A stretch of 56,081 nt of DNA, from contig CAMDGV010000026.1 of the NCBI GenBank assembly GCA_945898055.1, positions 1 to 56,081 of the forward strand, written 5' to 3'. This DNA comes from Akkermansia muciniphila. Lineage in GTDB: Bacteria; Verrucomicrobiota; Verrucomicrobiia; Limisphaerales; UBA9464. Below, one piece after another: positions 23,739 to 32,094 of this stretch (positions are counted from its first letter, which is position 1; every line of letters begins with the position of its first letter). The notes below the pieces were generated by a model that was not told the DNA's origin, ran no database searches, and was given only the letters and a program-made list of their open reading frames with translations. The translations under genes were made by a program, and so were the position numbers.

Positions 23739-25874
23739 TTAAGGATTGAGCGATCGCATAACCCGAAAATAACCTGCGTCCCCATCCAAGGGCTGAGTAA
23801 TACTCAGGGTGGGACCAGAGCCTGTTACTGAATCGGGGCTCAGATTGGTAAAGGGGCCTTTGATTGTCAGGGACCTTTGTAAATGGAAATAGGAACCGGT
23901 TGATGCTTCAACGGTGAACACTAATTGGTCATTCCGCCTTTCAAGAGATGTCCTAACAGGAGCGGGTTCCTCAGGTTGTGGACCGAAATAAATCAGTGCT
24001 TTAGCCCATGCCTTTCGACCACACTCCGCTCCCGCGATCCGGCCGGGTAAATCATCGCAGGACGCGTGAATCCCGCCCAAAATCCGAGAAGCGCCCGCCT
24101 GATCAGCTGCATCGTAGTAGGTAGCCCATTCCAAGGCGATTGATTCAGTCGGTCCTAATTCTGTCCGAAGAAAGGCATTTGCAGCAAAGGTTCGTGTTGC
24201 TTTCCCGCCCGGAAAAAACTCGGAACCAGTCAGTGCTGTTAGAACTTCGGCCGCTGCACGACTGAAGGTGCTGTGGCCGGAGATATACCCCGGAAAGGCG
24301 GGTGTCACAAAGTTACCCGCCTGATATGGCCACCAGAAGTCACCGCGAATCCATTTAACCCCCGAATAAGCTTGAGTGATATTAGTGGGCTGACGCGGCC
24401 AAACTCGGAGCGCAATCAATCCCGCGGGTAATCCTTCATGACGGGCCGCTGCTTTGACCGTCTCCGCTGTTGTCCACTCAATTAAATCAGGCGTCAGTGG
24501 CAAGCCGTACTTACTAAAGTTTGAAGTGAAAGAGGAATCAGAAGATTGCCCCATGGCTGCCATAAACCGAACAGCCGTCATAGGGCGCCAACCATCATAC
24601 TGTCGTTTTAATGTCCAAGCGGCACAGGCGGCATCGTGCAAAGCCGCGTTGAGAGCAAAATACATTTTCACATCCCAATGAAGAGGATCGAATTCCGGTC
24701 CAAGGCCCTGAAATCGGGGGCGGAAGTCCGGATGATCACGCAGTTGATTGGCGAAGACATTCCAGTGGCCTGGCGGTGTTTCTGAATTGGGTCCATCAGC
24801 CCAATATTCTGCGAGGACCCGAGTGAAATCCCCTCGTTTTACCACGTTTGGAGGATAGGGTTGCCCGGTTACCGGATTGAGCGAGTGCCCTTTTCCGTCG
24901 TTAGAGCCCAATGAATTATTTCCAAAGACACTAGGAGAAATATCCAGAGTGACACCGTCGTCGGGGCTAAGTTGGCTCGAGGCTCGAATGACTTCGACGA
25001 TATTGGAGCGAAAAAGTTCTGCGGATTGACCTTCCAATTGGGGTGGCGGTCCTGGGTCGATCCACATTCCATGAGGCAGATTTCGGGTTAAAGCAAATGC
25101 TTGAACGTCCCACCAGTGTGCGCCCTGAAATCTTTGAATCGAATCGGCGCTGATGCCGTTCTGAGTTACCGCATCGGTGATGGCCAAGGGCTGCCATCGA
25201 CTAATGAAAGTGGCTAAGGTATTCGGGACACCGATCAAGAGAGGCAGACCATTTAAACTTTTGTATCCACCGTCCTCAGGTGAGAAATCTTTATATTCCT
25301 GTGCCTCCCGTGCTCCGTCGTTGATGAAGTGTTCATGGACTCGACGGAAAATAAGCCTACCCAATCCGTCGGGGGTGGAGGGATCCTCGGAGGTGCCGTT
25401 TAAATCATAGCCTAATTTTACCATCCTCGAATTGAGGGCGGGCAGAGTAATGGCCTGTCGAATTGACACATTAAAGCGGGATCGAAGTAACCGGTAGGCG
25501 GCATGGCTAATAGCAGCACGGCGGGCCGCTCCAACGGTCGATGAGGTGTGTTTATTTGTGTAAATATATCCGTGCGCGGTGGGCTCATAAGCCGCCCACG
25601 CATCGTACATTGCAACTGAAAGCGAAAATAGATTTCGAGCATGGACGGGCGGATTGGGCAGATCGAGGCGGATAGCCTCAAGAAGCTCCTCATTCCAAAC
25701 TCGAGCGATGGAGGGTTCGCCCGCCCTGCACTCGAGGGAACTCAAAAAGAGCCAAAAAACCCCAAGACTTCCCCGCAGGAAAACTTTCGTTTTCTGGATC
25801 CTATAATGAGCGTGCGCTAATGTCACAAATCTAAGGGACATCAGCCCTAAGTTCATCTCCAAAACGGACTTCAC
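23739..25874 (-). CDS. Vanadium-dependent haloperoxidase / PAP2-like secreted protein
   Basis: This exported enzyme of up to 711 residues carries the three-part vanadate/phosphate-binding signature. K-RQYDGW-RP (KX6RP) is followed by YISGHSTFSRA (the PSGH-like block) and ASRILGGIHAS (SRX5H). These residues coordinate vanadate in haloperoxidases and phosphate in PAP2 phosphatases. The length and the SVAMYDAWAAY lead match the vanadium-haloperoxidase-like group common in Verrucomicrobiota. A hydrophobic export segment (FLRGSLGVFWLFLSSLECRA) lies at residues 33-52, so the true start may be downstream of the first ATG. After about residue 635 comes a roughly 75-residue tail ending GYFRVMRS, the phylum's common C-terminal module. 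Substrate halide or phosphate ester is undetermined. Confidence 0.82.
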   Translation of the reverse strand: MKSVLEMNLGLMSLRFVTLAHAHYRIQKTKVFLRGSLGVFWLFLSSLECRAGEPSIARVWNEELLEAIRLDLPNPPVHARNLFSLSVAMYDAWAAYEPTAHGYIYTNKHTSSTVGAARRAAISHAAYRLLRSRFNVSIRQAITLPALNSRMVKLGYDLNGTSEDPSTPDGLGRLIFRRVHEHFINDGAREAQEYKDFSPEDGGYKSLNGLPLLIGVPNTLATFISRWQPLAITDAVTQNGISADSIQRFQGAHWWDVQAFALTRNLPHGMWIDPGPPPQLEGQSAELFRSNIVEVIRASSQLSPDDGVTLDISPSVFGNNSLGSNDGKGHSLNPVTGQPYPPNVVKRGDFTRVLAEYWADGPNSETPPGHWNVFANQLRDHPDFRPRFQGLGPEFDPLHWDVKMYFALNAALHDAACAAWTLKRQYDGWRPMTAVRFMAAMGQSSDSSFTSNFSKYGLPLTPDLIEWTTAETVKAAARHEGLPAGLIALRVWPRQPTNITQAYSGVKWIRGDFWWPYQAGNFVTPAFPGYISGHSTFSRAAAEVLTALTGSEFFPGGKATRTFAANAFLRTELGPTESIALEWATYYDAADQAGASRILGGIHASCDDLPGRIAGAECGRKAWAKALIYFGPQPEEPAPVRTSLERRNDQLVFTVEASTGSYFHLQRSLTIKGPFTNLSPDSVTGSGPTLSITQPLDGDAGYFRVMRSLNP

Positions 25875-25956
25875 CCAATTTCGGTAATCCGCTACAAAAA
25901 CTTAAGCTTGCAGGCAAGGTGCTCGGACAAAGACTAGCCATCGCTACCCCCATAGC

Positions 25957-26244
25957 TTACTTCGATTTCGCCTTCTTGGCCACTGCGGATGCAAGCTTCT
26001 TCATGTGGGCCGGTTTGTCTTTGTTAAAGTCCTTTAAGCAACTCTTGCAGCACAATTTCACCGTTTGCCCCTCGTGCACTAACTCGTAAGGCTTCATATC
26101 GGATCCTTCGAATTTCTCGTCAGAAACCAAACAGAATTCGAGGGTATAAGGTTTGGCTTTAGTCTTGGAATCTAGCTTTTTGTCTTCCGCAAAAAGGGCA
26201 GGAAGGCAGGATACAAGAGTGGCGATGAGCAGTAAGTGTTTCAT
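25957..26244 (-). CDS. Small secreted cysteine-rich (YHS/TRASH-like) protein
   Basis: This 95-residue protein starts at the ATG at 26244 with a signal peptide (MKHLLLIATLVSCLPALFA). The mature part carries LEFCLVSDEKFEG and VKLCCKSCLKDFNKDKPAHMKKL, which fits the YHS-type motif pattern C-x-(V/I)-(S/T)...V-x-L/F-C-C-x-x-C. Such domains bind transition metals (copper, nickel or iron) and often act as metal chaperones. The lysine-rich tail is disordered. It is divergent from ileS. An upstream in-frame extension to 26319 lacks a signal peptide at its start and is rejected. Confidence 0.8.
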   Translation of the reverse strand: MKHLLLIATLVSCLPALFAEDKKLDSKTKAKPYTLEFCLVSDEKFEGSDMKPYELVHEGQTVKLCCKSCLKDFNKDKPAHMKKLASAVAKKAKSK

Positions 26245-26402
26245 AGGGAATTTGTTAGCGAGAATTTTTGCTGTTGGGAGAATGACTGAATCAACTGAAC
26301 GTGCAAGTGAGAGAAACAAGAAGGCAACCTATTTGAGGACCTTTCGCTTTGCCCAGTCGCGGGCGACTCGCTAGGATCCACTTCCCTTTGGGGAGCACCG
26401 CG

Positions 26403-29237
26403 ATGGACTACAAGAATACACTTAACTTGCCGCAGACACTTTTCCCCATGCAGGCCAACTTGGTGCAGCGGGAACCGATCCGCCTCCAGCAATGGGAGGA
26501 TTCTCATCTTTATGAACGTTTGATGGAAGCCCGAGCCACTGCCCCACGCTTTGTCCTTCACGATGGGCCGCCCTTTGCCAATGGCGATGTCCATATCGGG
26601 ACCGCTCTCAATAAAATCCTTAAAGATCTCATTCTCAAATCAAAGTCTCTTCGAGGCTTTCAAACACCGTATGTGCCCGGTTGGGATTGCCATGGTCTGC
26701 CAATTGAATCGAAGGTCACTCAAGAACTCCGTGCTGCTGGACGGACGGAGGCCGATGCGGCGACCATTCGGACCGCTTGCGATGCGTATGCCCGTAAATA
26801 CATCGATCTGCAACGAGGCCAATTCAAACGCCTCGGTATCTTTGGCGATTGGCATAACCCCTACCTGACGCTCGAACCGCAGTACGAGGCGGACGAACTT
26901 CGCCTCTTTGCAGATGTTGTAGAGAAGGGTTTTGTCTACCGTGGCAAAAAACCTGTGTATTGGAGTGTTCCCTTCAAAACGGCTCTCGCCGAAGCTGAGG
27001 TGGAATACGCCGATCACTTAAGTCAGAGCGTTTATGTCAAATTTCGCCTCGCCGGTGAGCCAAACACCTACGTGCTCATCTGGACCACCACTCCGTGGAC
27101 TCTTCCAGCCAATCTAGCCGTCGCGTTTAATCCCCGCTTCTTTTACTCCTACGTTTTTGCTCAAGGAAATACCTATTTAGTTGCTAATTCCTTGCTAACC
27201 ATGGTTAGCGAAAAGTGCGCGTGGGAAGGGTACCAGATCATCCGAACCGCCAGTGCCGATGAACTCGCTTCTTTACAATACGATCATCCTTTTTGTCAGC
27301 GCACAGGAAAACTTTTCCCAGGGGACTTTGTCGATGATTCAACCGGAACTGGCTTCGTGCATATCGCCCCCGGGCACGGTATGGATGACTACCACTTAGG
27401 CCTCAAAGTAGGATTGCCAGTGTATTGCCCTGTCGATGACGAAGGGCGTCTTACTCACACTCTTGATCTGCCCAGAGAACAACAAATGCCCGACTCACTG
27501 TTAGGTAAATCAACGCTGGCTAAGGCTGGGAAATCCGACGCTAACGAAGCGGTTTTAGCTCTCCTGACCGAGACCGAGTCCTTGCTTCAGCGCGAGGATT
27601 ATCACCACAGCTATCCGCATTGTTGGCGTTCGAAAACTCCGATTATTTTCCGAGCTGTGGACCAGTGGTTTATCCAAATTGATCACCTCAGTACGGGTGG
27701 GGTGCCTTTTCGGCAAGAAGCTTTAAAGGCCATTGATTCGGTCAACTGGATTCCGGATTGGGGTAAAAACCGCATTCGTGGCGCGGTGGAAAGTCGACCT
27801 GACTGGTGCATTTCTCGGCAACGAACTTGGGGCGTTCCTATCCCGGCCTTTTACGATGGACAGGGCGAACCTATTCTTAATGCTGAGATCGTGCGCAAGG
27901 CGGCAGATCTAATCGAAAAAGAGGGATCGAACGTTTGGTTTGCCACTCCAGTTGAGGTTCTCTGGGCTCTGTGCCGGCCTGCGGGTTGGACTGGCCCGGA
28001 AGCGGCCCGAAAGAGTCAAGATACACTGGATGTCTGGATTGACTCAGGGTCCTCCAGTCGTGCCGTTCTTCAGCGCCATGACGCCTTGTCTCGGCCTGAT
28101 TCGAAATGGCAAGCCGACGTTTATCTTGAAGGGTCAGACCAACATCGGGGGTGGTTTCAATCCTCTCTCTTGCTTTCCTTGGCCGGTAACGGAGCACCGC
28201 CTTATCGCACCGTTCTCACTCATGGCTTCATGGTTGACGAAGATCGCGAAAAAATCTCCAAGTCAAAGCAGGGTCAAGGCGGCTACCAAAAGCCTCAGAC
28301 TGCTGATCGTTACCTTAAGGACTATGGCTGCGATGTTGTGCGCCTTTGGGTTGCGTCTCAGGATTATCGGAGCGACATCGTGGTCAGTGAAGAACGTTTG
28401 AAGAAGGTCGGCGAAACCTATCGCCTGATCCGTAACACTCTGCGTTATCAACTTTCGAACTTGTACGACTTCGATCCTTCTTGTCACGCGGTTGAAACGG
28501 AAGCTTTGACCGGATTAGACCGTTGGATTTTAGGAGAGTTCGCGGCCTTAGAAATAGCGGTTGGAGCGGCCTACGACGCCTATGAATTTCATGCTGTTTA
28601 TCAACTTATTTCTCAATTCTGTGCGGTGCAGTTGAGCGCGCAGTATCACGACGTAGTCAAAGATCGGTTGTACACAGATGCCGCACGCTCCGCACGTCGG
28701 CGGAGTACGCAAACAGCCCTGCATTGGATGGTGACCCGATTGAGCCAAATGCTGGCCCCAATTTTAGTGTTCACCGCTGATGAAGCTTGGGAATTTATTC
28801 CTAGCAGAGAGTTCCTATCAGTGCATTTAAGCCGCTGGGAACCGGAAACACGGACGGTAGCTGAGGCTGAACCCCTTTGTACTCTCTGGAAGACGCTTTT
28901 TAGTCTTCGAGAAAAGGTTCTACCGGAGTTAGAGAAGGCGCGCCAAGGAAAGCAAATCGGCAAAAGTCTCGACGCCGTTGTTCATATTTCTCTCGGTGGT
29001 ACCGAATTTCACCACGTTGATGCTGCTGCTGAGTCTTTTCGCGAACTCTGCAATATTTCAGGGCTCTTTGTAACCGAGTCGGCTGAGACTGCTGTCCGCG
29101 TTCAGATGACCTCGGAGCTGGGATGGAAGAAGTGCGAACGATGCTGGCATTGGGAGCCCACCGTGGGAATCGCTCCCGCTCATCCCACCCTGTGTGCCCG
29201 CTGCGTGGAGGCTGTCACTGTGCACCTCTCAGTCTAA
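26403..29237 (+). CDS. ileS: Isoleucine-tRNA ligase
   Basis: This class Ia aminoacyl-tRNA synthetase charges tRNA-Ile with proofreading. From the ATG at 26403 it has 944 residues, the normal size. The first catalytic motif reads HIGT (residues 64-67, in DGPPFANGDVHIGTALNK) instead of the textbook HIGH. The editing domain shows IWTTTPWTLPANLA, and the second catalytic motif is KISKSK near residue 616. The C-terminal zinc site has KCERCW and LCARC. The in-frame ATG at 26349 adds residues without family support. It is followed by transposase debris, and no lspA is adjacent. Confidence 0.95.
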   Translation: MDYKNTLNLPQTLFPMQANLVQREPIRLQQWEDSHLYERLMEARATAPRFVLHDGPPFANGDVHIGTALNKILKDLILKSKSLRGFQTPYVPGWDCHGLPIESKVTQELRAAGRTEADAATIRTACDAYARKYIDLQRGQFKRLGIFGDWHNPYLTLEPQYEADELRLFADVVEKGFVYRGKKPVYWSVPFKTALAEAEVEYADHLSQSVYVKFRLAGEPNTYVLIWTTTPWTLPANLAVAFNPRFFYSYVFAQGNTYLVANSLLTMVSEKCAWEGYQIIRTASADELASLQYDHPFCQRTGKLFPGDFVDDSTGTGFVHIAPGHGMDDYHLGLKVGLPVYCPVDDEGRLTHTLDLPREQQMPDSLLGKSTLAKAGKSDANEAVLALLTETESLLQREDYHHSYPHCWRSKTPIIFRAVDQWFIQIDHLSTGGVPFRQEALKAIDSVNWIPDWGKNRIRGAVESRPDWCISRQRTWGVPIPAFYDGQGEPILNAEIVRKAADLIEKEGSNVWFATPVEVLWALCRPAGWTGPEAARKSQDTLDVWIDSGSSSRAVLQRHDALSRPDSKWQADVYLEGSDQHRGWFQSSLLLSLAGNGAPPYRTVLTHGFMVDEDREKISKSKQGQGGYQKPQTADRYLKDYGCDVVRLWVASQDYRSDIVVSEERLKKVGETYRLIRNTLRYQLSNLYDFDPSCHAVETEALTGLDRWILGEFAALEIAVGAAYDAYEFHAVYQLISQFCAVQLSAQYHDVVKDRLYTDAARSARRRSTQTALHWMVTRLSQMLAPILVFTADEAWEFIPSREFLSVHLSRWEPETRTVAEAEPLCTLWKTLFSLREKVLPELEKARQGKQIGKSLDAVVHISLGGTEFHHVDAAAESFRELCNISGLFVTESAETAVRVQMTSELGWKKCERCWHWEPTVGIAPAHPTLCARCVEAVTVHLSV

Positions 29238-29436
29238 AATAAGATCGACGATAGGATGCTAGAACAAGCAGAAACTCCTCACTTAGGCAGGGGCGCAGAT
29301 CGGAGGCGGCGGGGTTGGTCGGATGCAGGCAGTTCTTGGCGGTAAACAAGGAGCGGATCTTTCGGAACCTAACCTAGGAATCTAGCACCGAGGTTGGGCC
29401 CGACGCGACGAGCCTGACGCAGGACCAGACGAGCTC

Positions 29437-29697
29437 GAAGGATTTGTTGAAGAGAGGATCCAACGGCACTGGTGCGCCAGTGGGAACGGGGTGCACTACC
29501 GGCGGGAGGTGAGCTTCGAAGAGGATCGGTGCCGGGTGAAGAACCGCCAGGCAGCCGAGACGTTGGTGGTGCTGAGAAACCTGACTCTTGGACTCGACGA
29601 ACTGGAGCGTGACCGCGGCAAAACCCAGGCGGCATCGCTGAAGACTTGGATGAAATACTTAACCTTCGGGACGGCCCACGGGCTGCTGGGGCGCTGA
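29437..29697 (+). pseudogene. ISAs1-like transposase, C-terminal fragment
   Basis: The frame reads IQRHWCASGNGVHYRREVSF, EEDRCRVKNRQAAETLVVL and RNLTLGL. This matches the C-terminal end of ISAs1-family transposases, whose consensus is HWxIENxLHWRLDVxFxEDxCRxRxxxAAENLAxLRxLAL. The catalytic Glu region is present but the N-terminal two-thirds are missing. No inverted ends were recognised. Confidence 0.65.
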
Positions 29698-30071
29698 GGG
29701 GGAAGGAATCTGAAGGAGGGCAAGATCACAGGAAATCCGCGCCCAGACGAGCAGGCCAGACGCCGAAATCCGCGCGGCCAGGGGGCATCCGGCACGCCGC
29801 CGCTCTTCCAAGGTAGACAAACCCGGCAACGCCACCGGGTCATTACCCCCTCCCCAAATCCAGATAAATTCGCCTAAGACCCTTTCACCGCATGACGCGA
29901 CTGCCGCCGAACTCAGGCTGATGGAACAAGTAGAATTATCCTTCAATTCAAGGCCTCTAATAATAGTCGGAAAGAGAACAATTCCGCTCTGAAGCCTTGG
30001 GGCGAAGAGAAAATAACCTTAAATTGTGAATAGCTGTTAATAACAAAAACAATGTCATTCCTGTAATTTGG
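29698..30071. other. Intergenic region before the secretin operon
   Basis: No gene was recognised. The first half is GC-rich and looks like residual insertion debris after the ISAs1 fragment. The second half, from about 29935, becomes AT-richer and leads into the promoter candidate at 30072. Confidence 0.4.
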
Positions 30072-30100
30072 TTGACCTAGCGTGCTGTTTTCTCTAGCTA
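30072..30100 (+). promoter_or_regulatory. Candidate sigma-70-type promoter of the secretin operon
   Basis: TTGACC (30072-30077) and TAGCTA (30095-30100) are separated by exactly 17 bases. Transcription would start near 30107, leaving a leader of about 80 bases before the first gene. The -10 box is imperfect. The position in front of a long co-directional gene series supports the call. Confidence 0.5.
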
Positions 30101-30151
30101 ACACCCAGTTATCCGCGCTCGCTCTCTGCAAGGCCTGCCTTGGTGAGCGAT

Positions 30152-30174
30152 TTTTGGTCCTATAGGATCCAAAA
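30152..30174 (+). promoter_or_regulatory. Near-palindrome in the leader of the secretin operon
   Basis: A perfect 10-base palindrome TCCTATAGGA (30158-30167) is extended by TTTTGG on the left and TCCAAAA on the right, with one extra base. It ends 14 bases before the first start codon. It could be an operator or an RNA hairpin affecting ribosome access. No Shine-Dalgarno sequence stands between it and the ATG. Confidence 0.4.
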
Positions 30175-30188
30175 TTACGAATTGAATC

Positions 30189-32093
30189 ATGCTGAAATCG
30201 AAGACGTTTCTTGGGGTGGACTTCGGGGCTGGAAGCCTGAAGATTGCCGAATTCGAACCCGCTGTTGGCGGGGGTTTGAATCTTCTTCGGTTTATTGTGA
30301 AACCTTTAGGGCTCGCGGGCTCTCAAGATGCCGCCCGAGATGGAATCCTAAAGAAGGCCTTGGCCGAAGCCCTCACGGAAGGTGCCTTTGTTTCGCGGAA
30401 GGCTAATATCTCAGCCCCGGGCTATCAGGTCTTCTCTAAGTTTGTTAAACTTCCTCCGATTGATGCCTCGAAGGTCACTCAGATCATTCAATATGAGGCT
30501 CAGCAAAATGTTCCTTTTCCGTTAGCTGAAAGTGCTTGGGATTACCAGATTTTGGGATCGACCAGTGACGTGGGCATGGAGGTCCTGTTAGTCGCCATTA
30601 AGTCCGAGACTGTTGAAAAACTCTTGGCCGCGGGCGAAGGGGTCGGTCTCAAGATGGAAGTTGTCGATGCGTCAATCGCCGCGCTGGCAAATGCTTTTCG
30701 ATACAACTACGAAGACGCCCAAGGCTGTTCCCTCCTGATAGATATTGGGGCTAAGACCAGCAACGTCCTTTTGTTTGAAAAGAACAAATTCTACGTTCGA
30801 ACAGTTCCGGTTGGAGCCAACACGATCACTCAAGAGTTCTCGGTGGAATCAAAGACATCCTTTGCAGAATCTGAAAAATTTAAGATTGCTCAAGGGTTTG
30901 TGAGCCTCGGTGGTGCTTATGAGGAACCTGATGATATCCGCGTTGCAGCGGTCTCTAAGGTCGCTCGCAATGTTCTTACTCGCCTGCATCTGCAGGTTAA
31001 CCAGACCATTCAGTTTTATAAAACGCAGCAAGGCGGCACTTCTCCTCAGCGGGTTTATTTGTGCGGCGGCGGTTCGGTGATGGCCTATTCGGCGGAGTTT
31101 TTCTTCGAGAAGCTCAATTTACCTGTCGAATATTTCAACCCGTTTCGCCGAGTCACCATCGATCCCTCGGTCATTCCTGAAGAATTAGAGAAGGTCGCAT
31201 CTTCTTTCGGTGAGGTTGTTGGATTGGCACTTCAGTCTATTGCTGTCTGTCCAATTAATCTGAATTTGATGCCGCGGAGCTCCAAGGACCGACAGGCGTT
31301 CAATACCAAAAAGCCCTTCTTTGTGGTGGCGGCCTTCGCTGCAGCGTTAGGGGTTTGGTCAGCGGGACTCTTTTATTCTCAAGTCACTGGCGTCCGAAAT
31401 GAGGGTGCTAGCAAAATCGCGGAAAAGGTGAGTCCTTTGGCCGCGGTAGAAACTAATCTAAAGTCCGAAGAAACAAAGATCGCCGAACTCAAGGAACAGG
31501 TATCTCAACTTTCCGATTACCTCCATGAACGGACCTATTGGCCAGAGATCCTAGTCGAAGTGCGTCGTATCTTATTGGAAGCTGAAACGTCCTCGTCTCA
31601 AAAAGTGGGAGTTCCTGTGGGGATATGGGTGGACTCGTTCTACTCAACTGAACCGGTGGTGCCCCTTGCCGAAGCCGGGACGGAAGAAGCCCCCAAATTC
31701 ATGTCTATGAACATGGAAATGATGCGGCGCTATGGTCTGATTAAGGGTCCGCCCCAGCCTGGCGAACCAGGGGGTGGAGGGCCAGGGGGGCCGAGTGCGG
31801 AAGGTTCTGCCGAAGGCGCCGCCGAAGGGGCACCAAGAGCCCCTAAAGCAAAAGCTGTCTCGACCAATGAGGTGTCGATCATTAACCTTAAAATTCGGGC
31901 GGTTAACCTTCAGAAAATCAAGCAAGAAGCCAATGGCTCTCTCGCTTATGCTTTAGAAGCAGTGGCTAAAGCGAGTCCGCTTTTTGATGCCTCAGAGACC
32001 CAACTCTCTGGGAACTTAGATCAAGTAGATGACACTGACCCATCATTTACATTTCCGCTCAAACTTAAACTAAAGCGCCCAATTAAGCTCTGA
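30189..32093 (+). CDS. PilM-like protein with fused PilN-like C-terminal part (Amuc_1101-like)
   Basis: Residues 1-350 form a PilM/FtsA-type actin-like ATPase: GVDFGAGSLKIAEF (phosphate 1), IQYEAQQNVPFPL, LLIDIGAKTSNVLLF (phosphate 2) and VYLCGGGSVM (adenosine site). After about residue 370 a membrane helix (FFVVAAFAAALGVWSAGLFY) is followed by a coiled coil (about 405-450) and a periplasmic part with a Pro/Gly-rich linker, as in PilN. In other bacteria PilM recruits PilN and PilO to build the inner-membrane platform of type IV pili, so the fusion hard-wires two partners. It is the first gene of the operon. The next gene begins one base after its stop. Confidence 0.85.
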   Translation: MLKSKTFLGVDFGAGSLKIAEFEPAVGGGLNLLRFIVKPLGLAGSQDAARDGILKKALAEALTEGAFVSRKANISAPGYQVFSKFVKLPPIDASKVTQIIQYEAQQNVPFPLAESAWDYQILGSTSDVGMEVLLVAIKSETVEKLLAAGEGVGLKMEVVDASIAALANAFRYNYEDAQGCSLLIDIGAKTSNVLLFEKNKFYVRTVPVGANTITQEFSVESKTSFAESEKFKIAQGFVSLGGAYEEPDDIRVAAVSKVARNVLTRLHLQVNQTIQFYKTQQGGTSPQRVYLCGGGSVMAYSAEFFFEKLNLPVEYFNPFRRVTIDPSVIPEELEKVASSFGEVVGLALQSIAVCPINLNLMPRSSKDRQAFNTKKPFFVVAAFAAALGVWSAGLFYSQVTGVRNEGASKIAEKVSPLAAVETNLKSEETKIAELKEQVSQLSDYLHERTYWPEILVEVRRILLEAETSSSQKVGVPVGIWVDSFYSTEPVVPLAEAGTEEAPKFMSMNMEMMRRYGLIKGPPQPGEPGGGGPGGPSAEGSAEGAAEGAPRAPKAKAVSTNEVSIINLKIRAVNLQKIKQEANGSLAYALEAVAKASPLFDASETQLSGNLDQVDDTDPSFTFPLKLKLKRPIKL

Positions 32094-32094
32094 T

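Noticed and set aside
29238-30188. tRNA or small RNA gene
   Set aside because: No cloverleaf with a GGTTCRANNCC arm or CCA end was found by eye in this or other intergenic regions.
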